36,148 nucleotides of DNA from Desulfobacteraceae bacterium (GCA_011389735.1 JAABTS010000047.1:1-36148), one strand, 5' to 3'. Counted from the first letter of the stretch, positions 25,877 through 33,911 are shown. Numbers and translations are program-made. Notes: generated by a model not told the origin, from the sequence alone.

Positions 25877-28501
25877 TTATGTTGGAATGACGGTTCTCAG
25901 GAATATGTCGTCGCCGCCGCTCTGGTTCGGATCTTCCAGTCTGGCGTTTCCCGTGACTGGAAATACTTCGAGCAATTCAACCGGGATTTCGTCAAATTTT
26001 AAATGCAGCCTGAATTCTTTTTGGGCGTTTCCCTTGTATACGCTTACGACCGATCCGAATTGTTCCACCCGAATGGTCTCATTGTCGAACACCAGATTAA
26101 ATTTGACGCGTACTCGAAGTTGAGTGACGACAGGCAGTAAGGATTGGCCGATGGTCGTGATACAGGCCACGCCGCCGGTGGAAATATCGTTTGCTTTTGC
26201 CGTAAACGGACCGGCTTTGGGCGTATCGTTGTTGTCAAAGAATTGGAGCGACACAGTACCGGATATTGGAAACCGATGGTCGATACGCCTTTCCATGCCG
26301 TATTGTTGGAGGATATCGTTAATGCTTTCCCTGGATTCGCAAAAAGCTCTGACTTTTCGTTCAATACCGGGAAAATAACCGCAAACCGCATCGAAATCCG
26401 CTTTGCTGAGAATACGGAGCTTCACGTCCGACAATGTTCTCATGGATGTTGTAAACACTGAATCCAGAAGAAACGATTCGTATCCGGCGATGTCCCCCGG
26501 GCTCAGGTTTTTGATCCAGACTTCTTCATCGTTCCAGCCGTCGACATCGGTCTTTCCGAAGGGCCGGATAACTTCGCCCTGGTCATACGCCAGCACCAGT
26601 TCGCCTGTTTCGATAAAATACACCCCGGAATTCTTTTTTCCCTGTTTATAAATGAGCTTTCCTTGAGTGCAAACGCCTTCTTTCAGAGTGTGGAAAAACA
26701 CTTTGGCTTCATCTTCGGTCAGCGTGTCATACAATTCCGCCCATCTTTTTCGATGTTCCTCATCGACGCCAGGCAGGCTTTCCACCTTCAATTCCGCATT
26801 GGTTTGATCGCCGGGTTCTGTTTCATGTTTTTCAAGAGGAATCCTCTGAGTCGGGATGGACTGGATCGTATCATCTGCTTCGCCGATCTTGTCAATCGCC
26901 TGGAGTGCTTTGCGAACAAGGGTTTCATTAAGGGGAGACGATGCAAACGCGCCCCGCCGTTCAATGATATCCCGCAGAACCGCCAGAGCTTCGGAAGACT
27001 GGATTCGGCCTAAAATATCTATGATTTTTCCAGCCGATTCGTCCATTTCAGAATCCGGATCAGGCGTTAAAAGCTTCAACAGGTAAGGAACCGCTTTTGT
27101 GCTTTTCATGGATCCGAGCGCCTCCACGATATCCGGGAACAATCGCTGATCGGAATCGGACAGCATGGAAATCAATATGGACTCTTTCTTGTTCCCTCCG
27201 ATTAACGAAACCGTTTTTACGGCCTCCCGCCGGACTCGGATGTCATTGTATTTTAAAAACGGGATAACGTGATTCACATGAGCGCCGTCGCCGACTTCTC
27301 CGAGCAGCAGGATGATGTTCCTGATATAAAACCATTCCTCGGCCTCTTGCAATTGAGAGGTAAGTTCGTTGGCCGCATAAGGCCCGATATCGGTGACGGC
27401 CTGGAGAATTCGAGCCCGCTCGGTTCTGGACGGACTGTCTTTTAACATTACCAGCAAGGGTTCGGTTGCGTATGCTCCAAATTTCGGAAGGAGATTCGCG
27501 ACCTGCTTGCGTTTACCGTTTCTGTCCGTCTGAAATTCATCGATTAAAATTTCAACGACGCCGGAATCCGATATTTCCCGGACTGTTTGATCCGCCAGAT
27601 CCCTCAGCTCTTCATACCCATTCCTTCGCCGGGTCATCAAGGTAAAGAATGTTTCCAGGATATGGTTCGTATCGTTGAACCGCTGTTCTTTGATCAGAAA
27701 AATGACCAGTTCCTTGAGCTGAAAGACGATTTTTTTTACTTCCGGGCTCACTGTCTTTTTCGCTTTCAGCCATCGTATCAACTGAGGTGACAGCGTCGCC
27801 ATAATATCGGTGTATTCCGCATTGATCAGCATTTCGCTGATTTCAACGACGGCGTTGATCGTATCGCTTCGCAGTGCGGGATCTTCGGACAGCAAACCTT
27901 CGGACGCCTTTTTGATAATGGCTATCGCGGTTTTGGCCTTGTTTTCCATCAGCATTTGAGTGACTGCGTCGGGAAGGGATGTCACCAATGTCTGTTTGCT
28001 TTTATACGAAATTTCGCCTTTTAACAATTTGTCTAAATCAGTGTGGAGCCGGGCGTACTTCCTGATTTCCTGAACTTTTTGATCGATCTCCTCTTTTTTT
28101 TGCTTCGCACTCCGCAATCGGCCCTTGGAGGAGTTCATCAAGGTGGAAAGCGCGTTTTCAATACGGACGGCGGCGCTCGTAGAACCGTTTTCATTAAAAA
28201 CCAGATCTTCCCTCTGGCGGCTCAGATCGGATAAAAATTGCTCGAATCGCTGGTCGTCCATCAGATCGATAATTCGATCCATGATCAATCGTTCAAACGA
28301 GGAACGGCCTTTATGGCACAAAAGAGGCAGGATATTTTTGTCTTCAGCCTCGACTACCGAGGCGGCGAAAGTCTGCGCTATTTCAAGCTTTTCTTTGGAA
28401 GGGAGGCGCTGATCGACAGCCTCCAAACACCGTGAAACAATGGTTTCCATAAAATAACAGGCATGATCGACAAAATCGTCCCGGTCAGGTTGTTTATTCA
28501 T
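25877..28501 (-). CDS. HEAT-repeat / cNMP-binding-like / PilZ protein B
   Basis: Protein of 874 residues, a paralogue of protein A with a different N-terminus (1-150, helical; contains KQKKEEIDQKVQEIRKYAR). The shared HEAT module runs about 155-545. It opens with LLKGEISYKSKQ and includes EEWFYIRNIILLLGEVG (about 388-404) and YNDIRVRREAV. A cNMP-like fold follows (about 605-720; VYFIETGELVLAYD, LSPGDIAGYESFLL), again without the Arg-Ser/Thr-Ala pocket signature. The PilZ domain (about 738-845) has RRIDHRF and NDISTGG, so c-di-GMP binding is expected. It has no signal peptide. The gene has its own promoter and a perfect leader hairpin, and ends 121 bases before protein A starts. Confidence 0.8.
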   Translation of the reverse strand: MNKQPDRDDFVDHACYFMETIVSRCLEAVDQRLPSKEKLEIAQTFAASVVEAEDKNILPLLCHKGRSSFERLIMDRIIDLMDDQRFEQFLSDLSRQREDLVFNENGSTSAAVRIENALSTLMNSSKGRLRSAKQKKEEIDQKVQEIRKYARLHTDLDKLLKGEISYKSKQTLVTSLPDAVTQMLMENKAKTAIAIIKKASEGLLSEDPALRSDTINAVVEISEMLINAEYTDIMATLSPQLIRWLKAKKTVSPEVKKIVFQLKELVIFLIKEQRFNDTNHILETFFTLMTRRRNGYEELRDLADQTVREISDSGVVEILIDEFQTDRNGKRKQVANLLPKFGAYATEPLLVMLKDSPSRTERARILQAVTDIGPYAANELTSQLQEAEEWFYIRNIILLLGEVGDGAHVNHVIPFLKYNDIRVRREAVKTVSLIGGNKKESILISMLSDSDQRLFPDIVEALGSMKSTKAVPYLLKLLTPDPDSEMDESAGKIIDILGRIQSSEALAVLRDIIERRGAFASSPLNETLVRKALQAIDKIGEADDTIQSIPTQRIPLEKHETEPGDQTNAELKVESLPGVDEEHRKRWAELYDTLTEDEAKVFFHTLKEGVCTQGKLIYKQGKKNSGVYFIETGELVLAYDQGEVIRPFGKTDVDGWNDEEVWIKNLSPGDIAGYESFLLDSVFTTSMRTLSDVKLRILSKADFDAVCGYFPGIERKVRAFCESRESINDILQQYGMERRIDHRFPISGTVSLQFFDNNDTPKAGPFTAKANDISTGGVACITTIGQSLLPVVTQLRVRVKFNLVFDNETIRVEQFGSVVSVYKGNAQKEFRLHLKFDEIPVELLEVFPVTGNARLEDPNQSGGDDIFLRTVIPT

Positions 28502-28565
28502 GCACGCCTTTCCTTATGGGCTTAAGGGAAGTAACGGAAAATCGGTTTTCGGATATCCTCTTGCT

Positions 28566-28610
28566 GATTGTAAAGGATTTTGGGGCTATTCCCCAAAATC
28601 CTTTACAATC
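28566..28610 (-). promoter_or_regulatory. 20-bp perfect leader hairpin before gene B
   Basis: GATTGTAAAGGATTTTGGGG, a 5-base loop CTATT, and the exact reverse complement. On the minus strand it begins about 16 bases after the predicted start of transcription from the promoter at 28633-28662 and ends 65 bases before the ATG of protein B. No U-run follows on either strand, so a simple intrinsic terminator is unlikely. It could protect or process the 5-prime end, or control translation, or act as a processing site between genes C and B. Confidence 0.7.
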
Positions 28611-28632
28611 GTCATTCTTTGATAATCTGGTG

Positions 28633-28662
28633 ATAATTAGGTAAAATATCGGCTTTTGTCAA
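28633..28662 (-). promoter_or_regulatory. Sigma-70-type promoter of gene B
   Basis: On the minus strand a perfect TTGACA (28657-28662) is followed, 18 bases later, by AATTAT (28633-28638; four of six consensus bases). It sits just downstream of gene C, so proteins B, A, MoaA and the S66 peptidase can be transcribed independently of gene C. Confidence 0.55.
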
Positions 28663-28696
28663 ACGTTTTCCTTTAACGAGACGACAAGCGCTATGG

Positions 28697-29929
28697 TTAG
28701 CTGCTTTTCATAAGCGCATCCGCGGCGGAGGAGCGGATCGAGTCCCAGACGTCTTCGCTGAATCGATGCGGCCTTTTTTGTTTGATCACCTCCACGAGAG
28801 TGGGCATAGCTTCAGGAGATCCGATTTCGCTCAGCGCCTTGCAGATACTTTCGATTACATAAGCGTCCGATTCGCTGTTTTCGGAAGCCGATGATTCCAG
28901 CAATGAAATCATTGGCCGCAAGGCTCGGACGCTCCCGATCGACCCCAACGCCCGGATTAAATTCGGCTTTAAACGTTCATCGCAAGATTCCAGCATTGAA
29001 AGAAATATCCTTTCGCGGTATTTCCCGCCTATATTTAAAATCGTGGACAGGGTCTCACGCTGGACTCGAATATCTTCATGCGCCAGAAAAGGCTTCAAAA
29101 TCTGAAGATGCGCTTCATTGCCCACTTTTCCGAATAACAGAACCAGATTACGGATATAATACCAGGGCCCGCCGCGCATCAAATGTTCGGTCAAAGGCGG
29201 AATAAAAGGATCGCCGATATCGGATATGGTTCTGAGAATCAATATCCGCTCGGACATATCCTCGCTGTTCAAAAGCCGATTCAGCAGCCTTTCCCCCAAA
29301 GGGGCGGCGAGATGAGTCATGCAGGTCAAGGCGTCATCCCGTTTGCCGTGCTTGTTTTCGTGATATTCGTCCAGGAGCGCGTCCACGATCTCTTCGGTCA
29401 CGATGGAATCAAGAGAATCGGAAACCAGCTCCCTGATCGCCCCGTCCTTTCTCACCAGCCCGCTTTCTATCAGATTGAAATCTTCGAGGATGTTTTCACA
29501 TTCCTTGAATTCCGATTGCGTTATCCGCCTTTGCGCCAGTTCGCCGAGTTGTCCGCAAATTTTTCGCATGGAAGACGTTACCGAGGTTTCAATTCGGATC
29601 CAGCTCAATAACCGGCCCGAAAACGTGTTCATCACATCCAGCCGGTCTGTTTCCAGAAGGCGTTCTCCGATCTTCGACAAAGCTCTTGCGATTTCACTCC
29701 GGATCTCAGGCGGTTCGGTAAGCAGCCCGTTACTCAGCCATTGTATAATATTCCCGGAAATCTTCGGCTTGCCTTTATTGTACATATGATCCACAGTGGA
29801 GGGCAGAGCCCGCACCAGTTCGGGGTCTTCAAACGCTGCTGTTTCGCCCTTGAAGATGCTGTCCAAACCCTGTCTCAAATGATCCACCGCTGACCGGATG
29901 GTGTCGTCCCGCATTGTTTTATTTTCCAT
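28697..29929 (-). CDS. HEAT-repeat protein C (minimal paralogue)
   Basis: Protein of 410 residues that consists almost only of the HEAT module shared with proteins A and B. It opens with LDSIFKGETAAFEDPELVRA, as A and B do (both have KGE at this point). It contains GGPWYYIRNLVLLFGKVGNE (about 253-272), HEDIRVQRETL and ALGSIGSVRALRPM, and lacks the cNMP-like and PilZ domains. It has no signal peptide or membrane helix. It could be the adaptor or partner onto which the sensor-bearing paralogues assemble. HEAT arrays bind proteins, and no catalytic motif is visible. The start has only a weak GGGAAT upstream. Confidence 0.75.
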   Translation of the reverse strand: MENKTMRDDTIRSAVDHLRQGLDSIFKGETAAFEDPELVRALPSTVDHMYNKGKPKISGNIIQWLSNGLLTEPPEIRSEIARALSKIGERLLETDRLDVMNTFSGRLLSWIRIETSVTSSMRKICGQLGELAQRRITQSEFKECENILEDFNLIESGLVRKDGAIRELVSDSLDSIVTEEIVDALLDEYHENKHGKRDDALTCMTHLAAPLGERLLNRLLNSEDMSERILILRTISDIGDPFIPPLTEHLMRGGPWYYIRNLVLLFGKVGNEAHLQILKPFLAHEDIRVQRETLSTILNIGGKYRERIFLSMLESCDERLKPNLIRALGSIGSVRALRPMISLLESSASENSESDAYVIESICKALSEIGSPEAMPTLVEVIKQKRPHRFSEDVWDSIRSSAADALMKSS

Positions 29930-30040
29930 GATAATATTCCCGGCGTATTGTGTTTAGTCTTGAACCACATTCGATTTTCCATGCATTTTTGAAAGGAGGC
30001 AGGTTCAAGGGGGCAGGTTAGAAACAGAATTATGAAAAAG

Positions 30041-30072
30041 CCTGCACCCTGCACCCTGCACCCTGCACCCTG
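30041..30072. repeat. CCTGCAC heptamer array
   Basis: Four and a half perfect copies of the 7-base unit CCTGCAC lie about 110 bases upstream of gene C in the divergent intergenic region. Confidence 0.9.
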
Positions 30073-30255
30073 TAAGCGTGAAGACTTATCTCCTTGTATA
30101 TTTTCCTCACAGCTATGGCGCAGGCCGTAAAAATTGTCAATAGGGTGGTAAGAGTATTGGCCGATAGGTATTATCCTACTCGATCCGGGCAAGGTTCAAA
30201 ACCAAAGGAGCGTCAATACGGTCTTGACGAACATAACCTGTTTGGCTTACTATGG

Positions 30256-30358
30256 CCTTCCAGAAATCAAATTTCATTGGGTTGTCGGCCCGGCATATAC
30301 ATAATTCTATTATGTTGAATGTTGGATGTTGAATGTTGAATGTTGGATGTTGAATGTG
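30256..30358. repeat. Dispersed repeat (inverted copy) plus TGTTGAA/TGTTGGA heptamer array
   Basis: CCTTCCAGAAATCAAATTTC (from 30256) is the inverted form of the repeat at 20688-20715. It is followed by CGGCCCGG-ATATAC-TAATT, then CTATTATGTTGAAT, also found at 32788-32820. From 30312, seven-base units alternate TGTTGAA and TGTTGGA up to about 30355. Confidence 0.75.
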
Positions 30359-30670
30359 AGAGCGTGTTTGATAAATTGGGCTTGATGCTAATTGCGGCCA
30401 TAGTTACTCGGGTACTCCGGAGCGCCAAAGCCGGAGTCTTGCGCTTCGTAAGGCGCGGGTTGCAAACCCGCTCAGAGCAAGAGACCCGCTCAGAGGGGGT
30501 TTGCAACCCCCGGCTTACCCTGGCGCTCCGGCCGATCTTAGAACCAAGCCCGATAAATTACATGTGAACGCCTGGAAAATGGCGATATTTAAAAAACGGC
30601 ATATTTCATGAAAATTCAATCATATCAATTGGATATAGCGGCTTAGAGGGTGTTTGAAAAATACCCTCTG
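30359..30670. repeat. Intergenic space with two palindromic GC-rich repeats in opposite orientation
   Basis: One unit (about 30417-30478: CGGAGCGCCAAAGCCGGAGT and GCGGGTTGCAAACCCGC) reads forward. The next (about 30490-30549) is the inverted tail of the 15868-16380 repeat: GGGGGTTTGCAACCCCC, GGCGCTCC, CCGATCTTAGAACC. Together they can form nested hairpins. No gene is seen in the remainder. Confidence 0.75.
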
Positions 30671-30751
30671 AGTCCCCTCATTTAACATTTAACATTTAGC
30701 ATTCAACATAAATATTTTAGCATTCAACACAAATATTTTAGCATTCAACAC
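30671..30751. repeat. Tandem repeats upstream of the split purH
   Basis: CATTTAACATTTAACATTTA is followed by two perfect 21-base copies of AAATATTTTAGCATTCAACAC (30710-30730 and 30731-30751). The block resembles 20597-20671 and ends 44 bases before the IMP cyclohydrolase start, so it lies in or next to that gene's promoter region. Confidence 0.85.
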
Positions 30752-30795
30752 AAAAAATAAAAACCCCGGAAAAAAACAGAAAGGGCGCAAAACGT

Positions 30796-31497
30796 ATGAG
30801 CATCAATCAAGTGAAGAACATTGACGACGGAGTCAAAGTCAACCATGTTTTAATCAGCGTGTCCGATAAAAGCGGGCTCGATGAACTGGTCAACGGACTT
30901 TTAGAAATAAATCCCGGTGTCGGGATTTTCTCCACCGGCGGCACATTCAAGCGGATCAAGGAAATTTTGGGCGGCAGGGCCGATTCAGTGCTGACTCAGG
31001 TGTCGGACTATACGGGACAACCTGAGACTCAGGGAGGTCTGGTCAAGACTCTCGATTTTAAAATTTATCTCGGTCTCCTCACTGAAACCTACAACGATTC
31101 CCATCAGTCGGATCTGGATCGCACCGGCGCCGTCCGTATCGACATGGTTGTCGTGAATCTATATCCGTTCAAGGAAACCATCGCCCGGCAAGACGTAACG
31201 GTCGAAGAGGCCAGGGGCCAGATCGATATCGGCGGGCCGTGCATGATCCGGGCCGCCGCGAAAAATTTTATCCGGGTGGCGCCGCTGACGGATCCATCGG
31301 ATTATTCTGAAGTTCTGAATGAATTAACGAAGAATGAGGGGCGTATCCCTTTTGAAACCCGCTACAAACTGGCTCGAAAGGCGTTTGCGCTTACCGCCGG
31401 ATACGACCAGGCGATCGCCGGCTTTCTATCGGAAAAATCCGTGCATGACGCCGGATCATGTTATGAAAAAATAAATTCCAATAACGAAAAGAGGTAA
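30796..31497 (+). CDS. purH: IMP cyclohydrolase (N-terminal half of PurH as a separate protein)
   Basis: Protein of 233 residues matching the methylglyoxal-synthase-like IMP cyclohydrolase domain of PurH, which closes FAICAR to IMP in the last purine step. SVSDKSGLDELV (21-32), FSTGGTFKRI (45-54), VVNLYPFKETIA (119-130) and DIGGPCMIRAAAKNF (144-158) are all conserved. The normally invariant KTLHPK-HGG phrase here reads KTLDFKIYLGLL, losing both histidines but keeping the lysine. The protein ends after the cyclohydrolase domain, and the transformylase domain follows as its own gene two bases later. Confidence 0.85.
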   Translation: MSINQVKNIDDGVKVNHVLISVSDKSGLDELVNGLLEINPGVGIFSTGGTFKRIKEILGGRADSVLTQVSDYTGQPETQGGLVKTLDFKIYLGLLTETYNDSHQSDLDRTGAVRIDMVVVNLYPFKETIARQDVTVEEARGQIDIGGPCMIRAAAKNFIRVAPLTDPSDYSEVLNELTKNEGRIPFETRYKLARKAFALTAGYDQAIAGFLSEKSVHDAGSCYEKINSNNEKR

Positions 31498-31499
31498 AA

Positions 31500-32750
31500 A
31501 TGACGGAAGATCTCAAAAAAATGTATCGCACAATGGTAAAGGAAAATTTTCCGGCTCAAATGGAAATCAGCTTCATCGACGCCGGCGGACGCCGAACCCT
31601 TCGATACGAAAAAGTCACCTGGCTGATCGACGGTGTGGAAAAGGGATTGCGATACGGTGAAAATCCGGGACAGGAGGCGGCCCTTTACAAACTGGTGAAC
31701 GGAAATCTGATTCTGGGTGATGTGGAAATGATTCGGCCCGGGCAATATTTGACCTCGGATTCGGAATTGATTCAATCCGGTAAACACCCCGGCAAAATCA
31801 ATATCACCGATGTGGACAACGCACTCAATATTCTTCGATATTTTAGTGATAAACCGGGCGCGGTCATTGTAAAACACAATAATCCTTGCGGAGCCGCACT
31901 GGGAAACACCCTTATGGAAGCCTACGACAAAGCCTACATGGCTGACCGCGTTGCCGCTTTCGGAGGGTGTATCGCCCTGAATCGAGCCGTCGATATAGAA
32001 ACGGCCGAAGCTGTTTGCCGTCAATACGCCGAGGTGGTGGCGGCGCCTGATTTTGAGGTAGGCGTCATGGATATTCTAAACAAGAAGAAAAATTTACGCG
32101 TCATTCAAATTCGCAACATGGAAAACCTCCAGGCGTTTGTGGGAAAACGATTCGTGGATTTCAAAAGCTTGATCGACGGGGGCCTTGTGGCGCAATGGTC
32201 TTTCGTGCCGGAAGTGAGAAGCAAAGCGGATTTCAAGCCGGCTGAATGCGAATACAACGGAAAAAAATACGTTATTGAACGCTCTCCGACGGATAAGGAA
32301 TATGAAGATATGGTGTTTGGATGGCTGGTGGAATCCGGAGTCACGTCCAATTCCGTCATTTACGTCAAGGATCTCGCCACCGTAGGGATCGGCACGGGCG
32401 AACAGGACCGGGTCGGAGTGGCTGAAATCGCCAGAGACAAGGCCTATCGCAAAATGGCGGACCGTTACTGTTATCAAACCTACGGCGTGGCCTACAACGA
32501 TTTGAAAGACGAAGACAAGAAAAAAGAAATCGATAACCGGACCGCCCTGGAAAAAGGCGGGCTTATCGGAGCATCAATGATCAGCGACGCATTTTTCCCC
32601 TTCCGGGACGGCGTCGACGTGGGGATCCGGGAAGGTGTTTCAAGCGTGGTCCAGGCAGGCGGGTCGGCCAATGATTATCAATCCATCGAAGCCTGTAACG
32701 AAGCCGGAGCAACCATGGTGTTTACCGGCCAGAGGAGTTTTAAACACTAG
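31500..32750 (+). CDS. purH: AICAR formyltransferase (C-terminal half of PurH as a separate protein)
   Basis: Protein of 416 residues corresponding to the AICAR transformylase domain, which transfers a formyl group from 10-formyl-THF to AICAR. LRYGENPGQEAALYK (50-64) and the catalytic Lys-His phrase IVKHNNPCGAA (123-133) are present. So are FGGCIALNRAVD, ASMISDAFFPFRDGVD and the final GATMVFTGQRSFKH. GAGGTAAAA overlaps the upstream stop and serves as ribosome binding site, with the ATG two bases after the TAA. The two purH halves are clearly co-translated. A separate N-terminal extension of about 40 residues precedes the domain. Confidence 0.9.
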   Translation: MTEDLKKMYRTMVKENFPAQMEISFIDAGGRRTLRYEKVTWLIDGVEKGLRYGENPGQEAALYKLVNGNLILGDVEMIRPGQYLTSDSELIQSGKHPGKINITDVDNALNILRYFSDKPGAVIVKHNNPCGAALGNTLMEAYDKAYMADRVAAFGGCIALNRAVDIETAEAVCRQYAEVVAAPDFEVGVMDILNKKKNLRVIQIRNMENLQAFVGKRFVDFKSLIDGGLVAQWSFVPEVRSKADFKPAECEYNGKKYVIERSPTDKEYEDMVFGWLVESGVTSNSVIYVKDLATVGIGTGEQDRVGVAEIARDKAYRKMADRYCYQTYGVAYNDLKDEDKKKEIDNRTALEKGGLIGASMISDAFFPFRDGVDVGIREGVSSVVQAGGSANDYQSIEACNEAGATMVFTGQRSFKH

Positions 32751-32820
32751 CGTTGCCTTGCAATAACCGGATTTCATTGCGGCGCCGGCCCGGGATATAC
32801 GTAATTCTATTATGTTGAAT

Positions 32821-32895
32821 ATCGCTATCGCTATCGGGATCGGGATCGGGATCGGAATTGAATCCTTCGATCCCGATCCCGATCCCGATCCCGAT
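32821..32895. repeat. Hexamer arrays forming a 23-bp perfect hairpin between convergent genes
   Basis: Two ATCGCT units and three ATCGGG units plus ATCGG (32821-32855) face an array of GATCCC units (32869-32895). Positions 32833-32855 and 32873-32895 are exact reverse complements with a 17-base loop. The hairpin sits between the stop of the AICAR transformylase gene and the stop of the opposite HSDR_N-like gene. It could therefore serve as a bidirectional terminator, though without U-runs. Confidence 0.85.
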
Positions 32896-32939
32896 TTGAA
32901 TTTCCGAAAACCTGGGCAGACCATGAACCGGCCTGCGGA

Positions 32940-33470
32940 TTATTCGGCGCGGTTGACATTCATGGAATCATAAGATCTGAAAATCAGACATTCCTTGTGT
33001 CTCCTGGGCTCGGGAAGCGGCTCCGCTGAAAGCGTAGGGAGCGCTTTTTCAGCCGCGTCTTTTGAAAACAAAGCCGCCATTCCTTCTCCAACAGGCTTTC
33101 CGGTCAATGCGTCCATCACAATAGCTTCGGCTCCGTCAGATACGGCGGCGAACGGAATTTGACGGTCATTGATAATCCTTGCGGCGCTGACGGCTTCGCG
33201 TTCCCTTGACCCCAGCGACCCCGCCGCGCATTTGATCACCATGAAAGGTTCGCCGCCAACGCTGGCCACAATGTCGATTTTGGTGGCGTAAGTTTCATTG
33301 GAAACATTGATTTTAAAGGGCCTGCCCACCTCGATATCGGTTTTAAGCCATCCTTTTTTATCAACCAGATATCGCAACACGGCCTGCCGGTTTGCCTCCG
33401 CTCCAGTATTGGGGATTGAAGCCGATGTGATGTAATCCGTTATAAATTCAACATGTGTGGGTGATTCCAT
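32940..33470 (-). CDS. HSDR_N-like protein (type I restriction R subunit N-terminal fold)
   Basis: About 176 residues. It resembles the stand-alone proteins labelled type I restriction enzyme R N-terminal domain (PF13588-like): ANRQAVLRYLVDKKGW (26-41), KIDIVASVGGEPFMVIKCAA (64-83), then SREREAVSAARI and IPFAAVSDGAEAIVMDALTG. In true nucleases the second strand ends in E-x-K. Here it reads VIKCAA, so the catalytic Glu and the second Lys are changed, while the Asp at 66 remains. No helicase domain follows. Its role is unknown and nuclease activity is doubtful. The start at 33470 has GGAGAG upstream; a longer form to 33575 is unlikely. Confidence 0.7.
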   Translation of the reverse strand: MESPTHVEFITDYITSASIPNTGAEANRQAVLRYLVDKKGWLKTDIEVGRPFKINVSNETYATKIDIVASVGGEPFMVIKCAAGSLGSREREAVSAARIINDRQIPFAAVSDGAEAIVMDALTGKPVGEGMAALFSKDAAEKALPTLSAEPLPEPRRHKECLIFRSYDSMNVNRAE

Positions 33471-33882
33471 AATAGTCTTTCTCTCCGTTTTATCTCGGTA
33501 TAGAGCGCCTCTGAAATATTTGAAACAGCGAATCGCGGCTTTTTTTCGGCCCGGCCCGGGCGGAAATCGAATCATTTTTACAGGATCGATAGCTGAGTAT
33601 CAAGGAAAATTTTCCTGATCATATCGGATTTCGGGAAGGTAATTTAATGCTGAAAAGCTATATCTGTTTTTAAATCCAATACCCTTGAATGAATACCATG
33701 CACCCGGTTTTATCCCCGTAGAACAGGCATCCTTGCCTGTTTATACCGCCTGTCGGCGCCGTTTTTAATGTTGTTCAAAAATATGAATCGTATTCATGCC
33801 TGCCGAAAGCACACTTAAATTCTGAATCCTTTATGTCGAATCGCATAAAAATAATGAGGATGTGATTGTATGAAAATTTATA
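33471..33882. other. Intergenic stretch with short palindromes
   Basis: No gene is seen. It contains the hairpin AACAGGCA-TCCT-TGCCTGTT (33722-33741), a type common as a dispersed palindrome in environmental genomes. It also contains one copy of the dispersed motif CATGCCTGCCGAAAGCACAC (33795-33814). Confidence 0.55.
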
Positions 33883-33911
33883 TTGACTTTTTTCGACAGT
33901 CGTCTTACCAT
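33883..33911 (+). promoter_or_regulatory. Sigma-70-type promoter of the methylase-like gene
   Basis: TTGACT (33883-33888), a 17-base spacer, and TACCAT (33906-33911), 40 bases upstream of the methylase-like start. The region around it is AT-rich like the first part of that gene. Confidence 0.5.

Noticed and set aside
30094-30318. Plus-strand frame of 74 codons (contains MAQAVKIVNRVVRVLADRYY)
   Set aside because: It runs into dispersed and heptamer repeats, has no ribosome binding site, and no family is recognised. It could be a gene fragment, but support is too weak to list.
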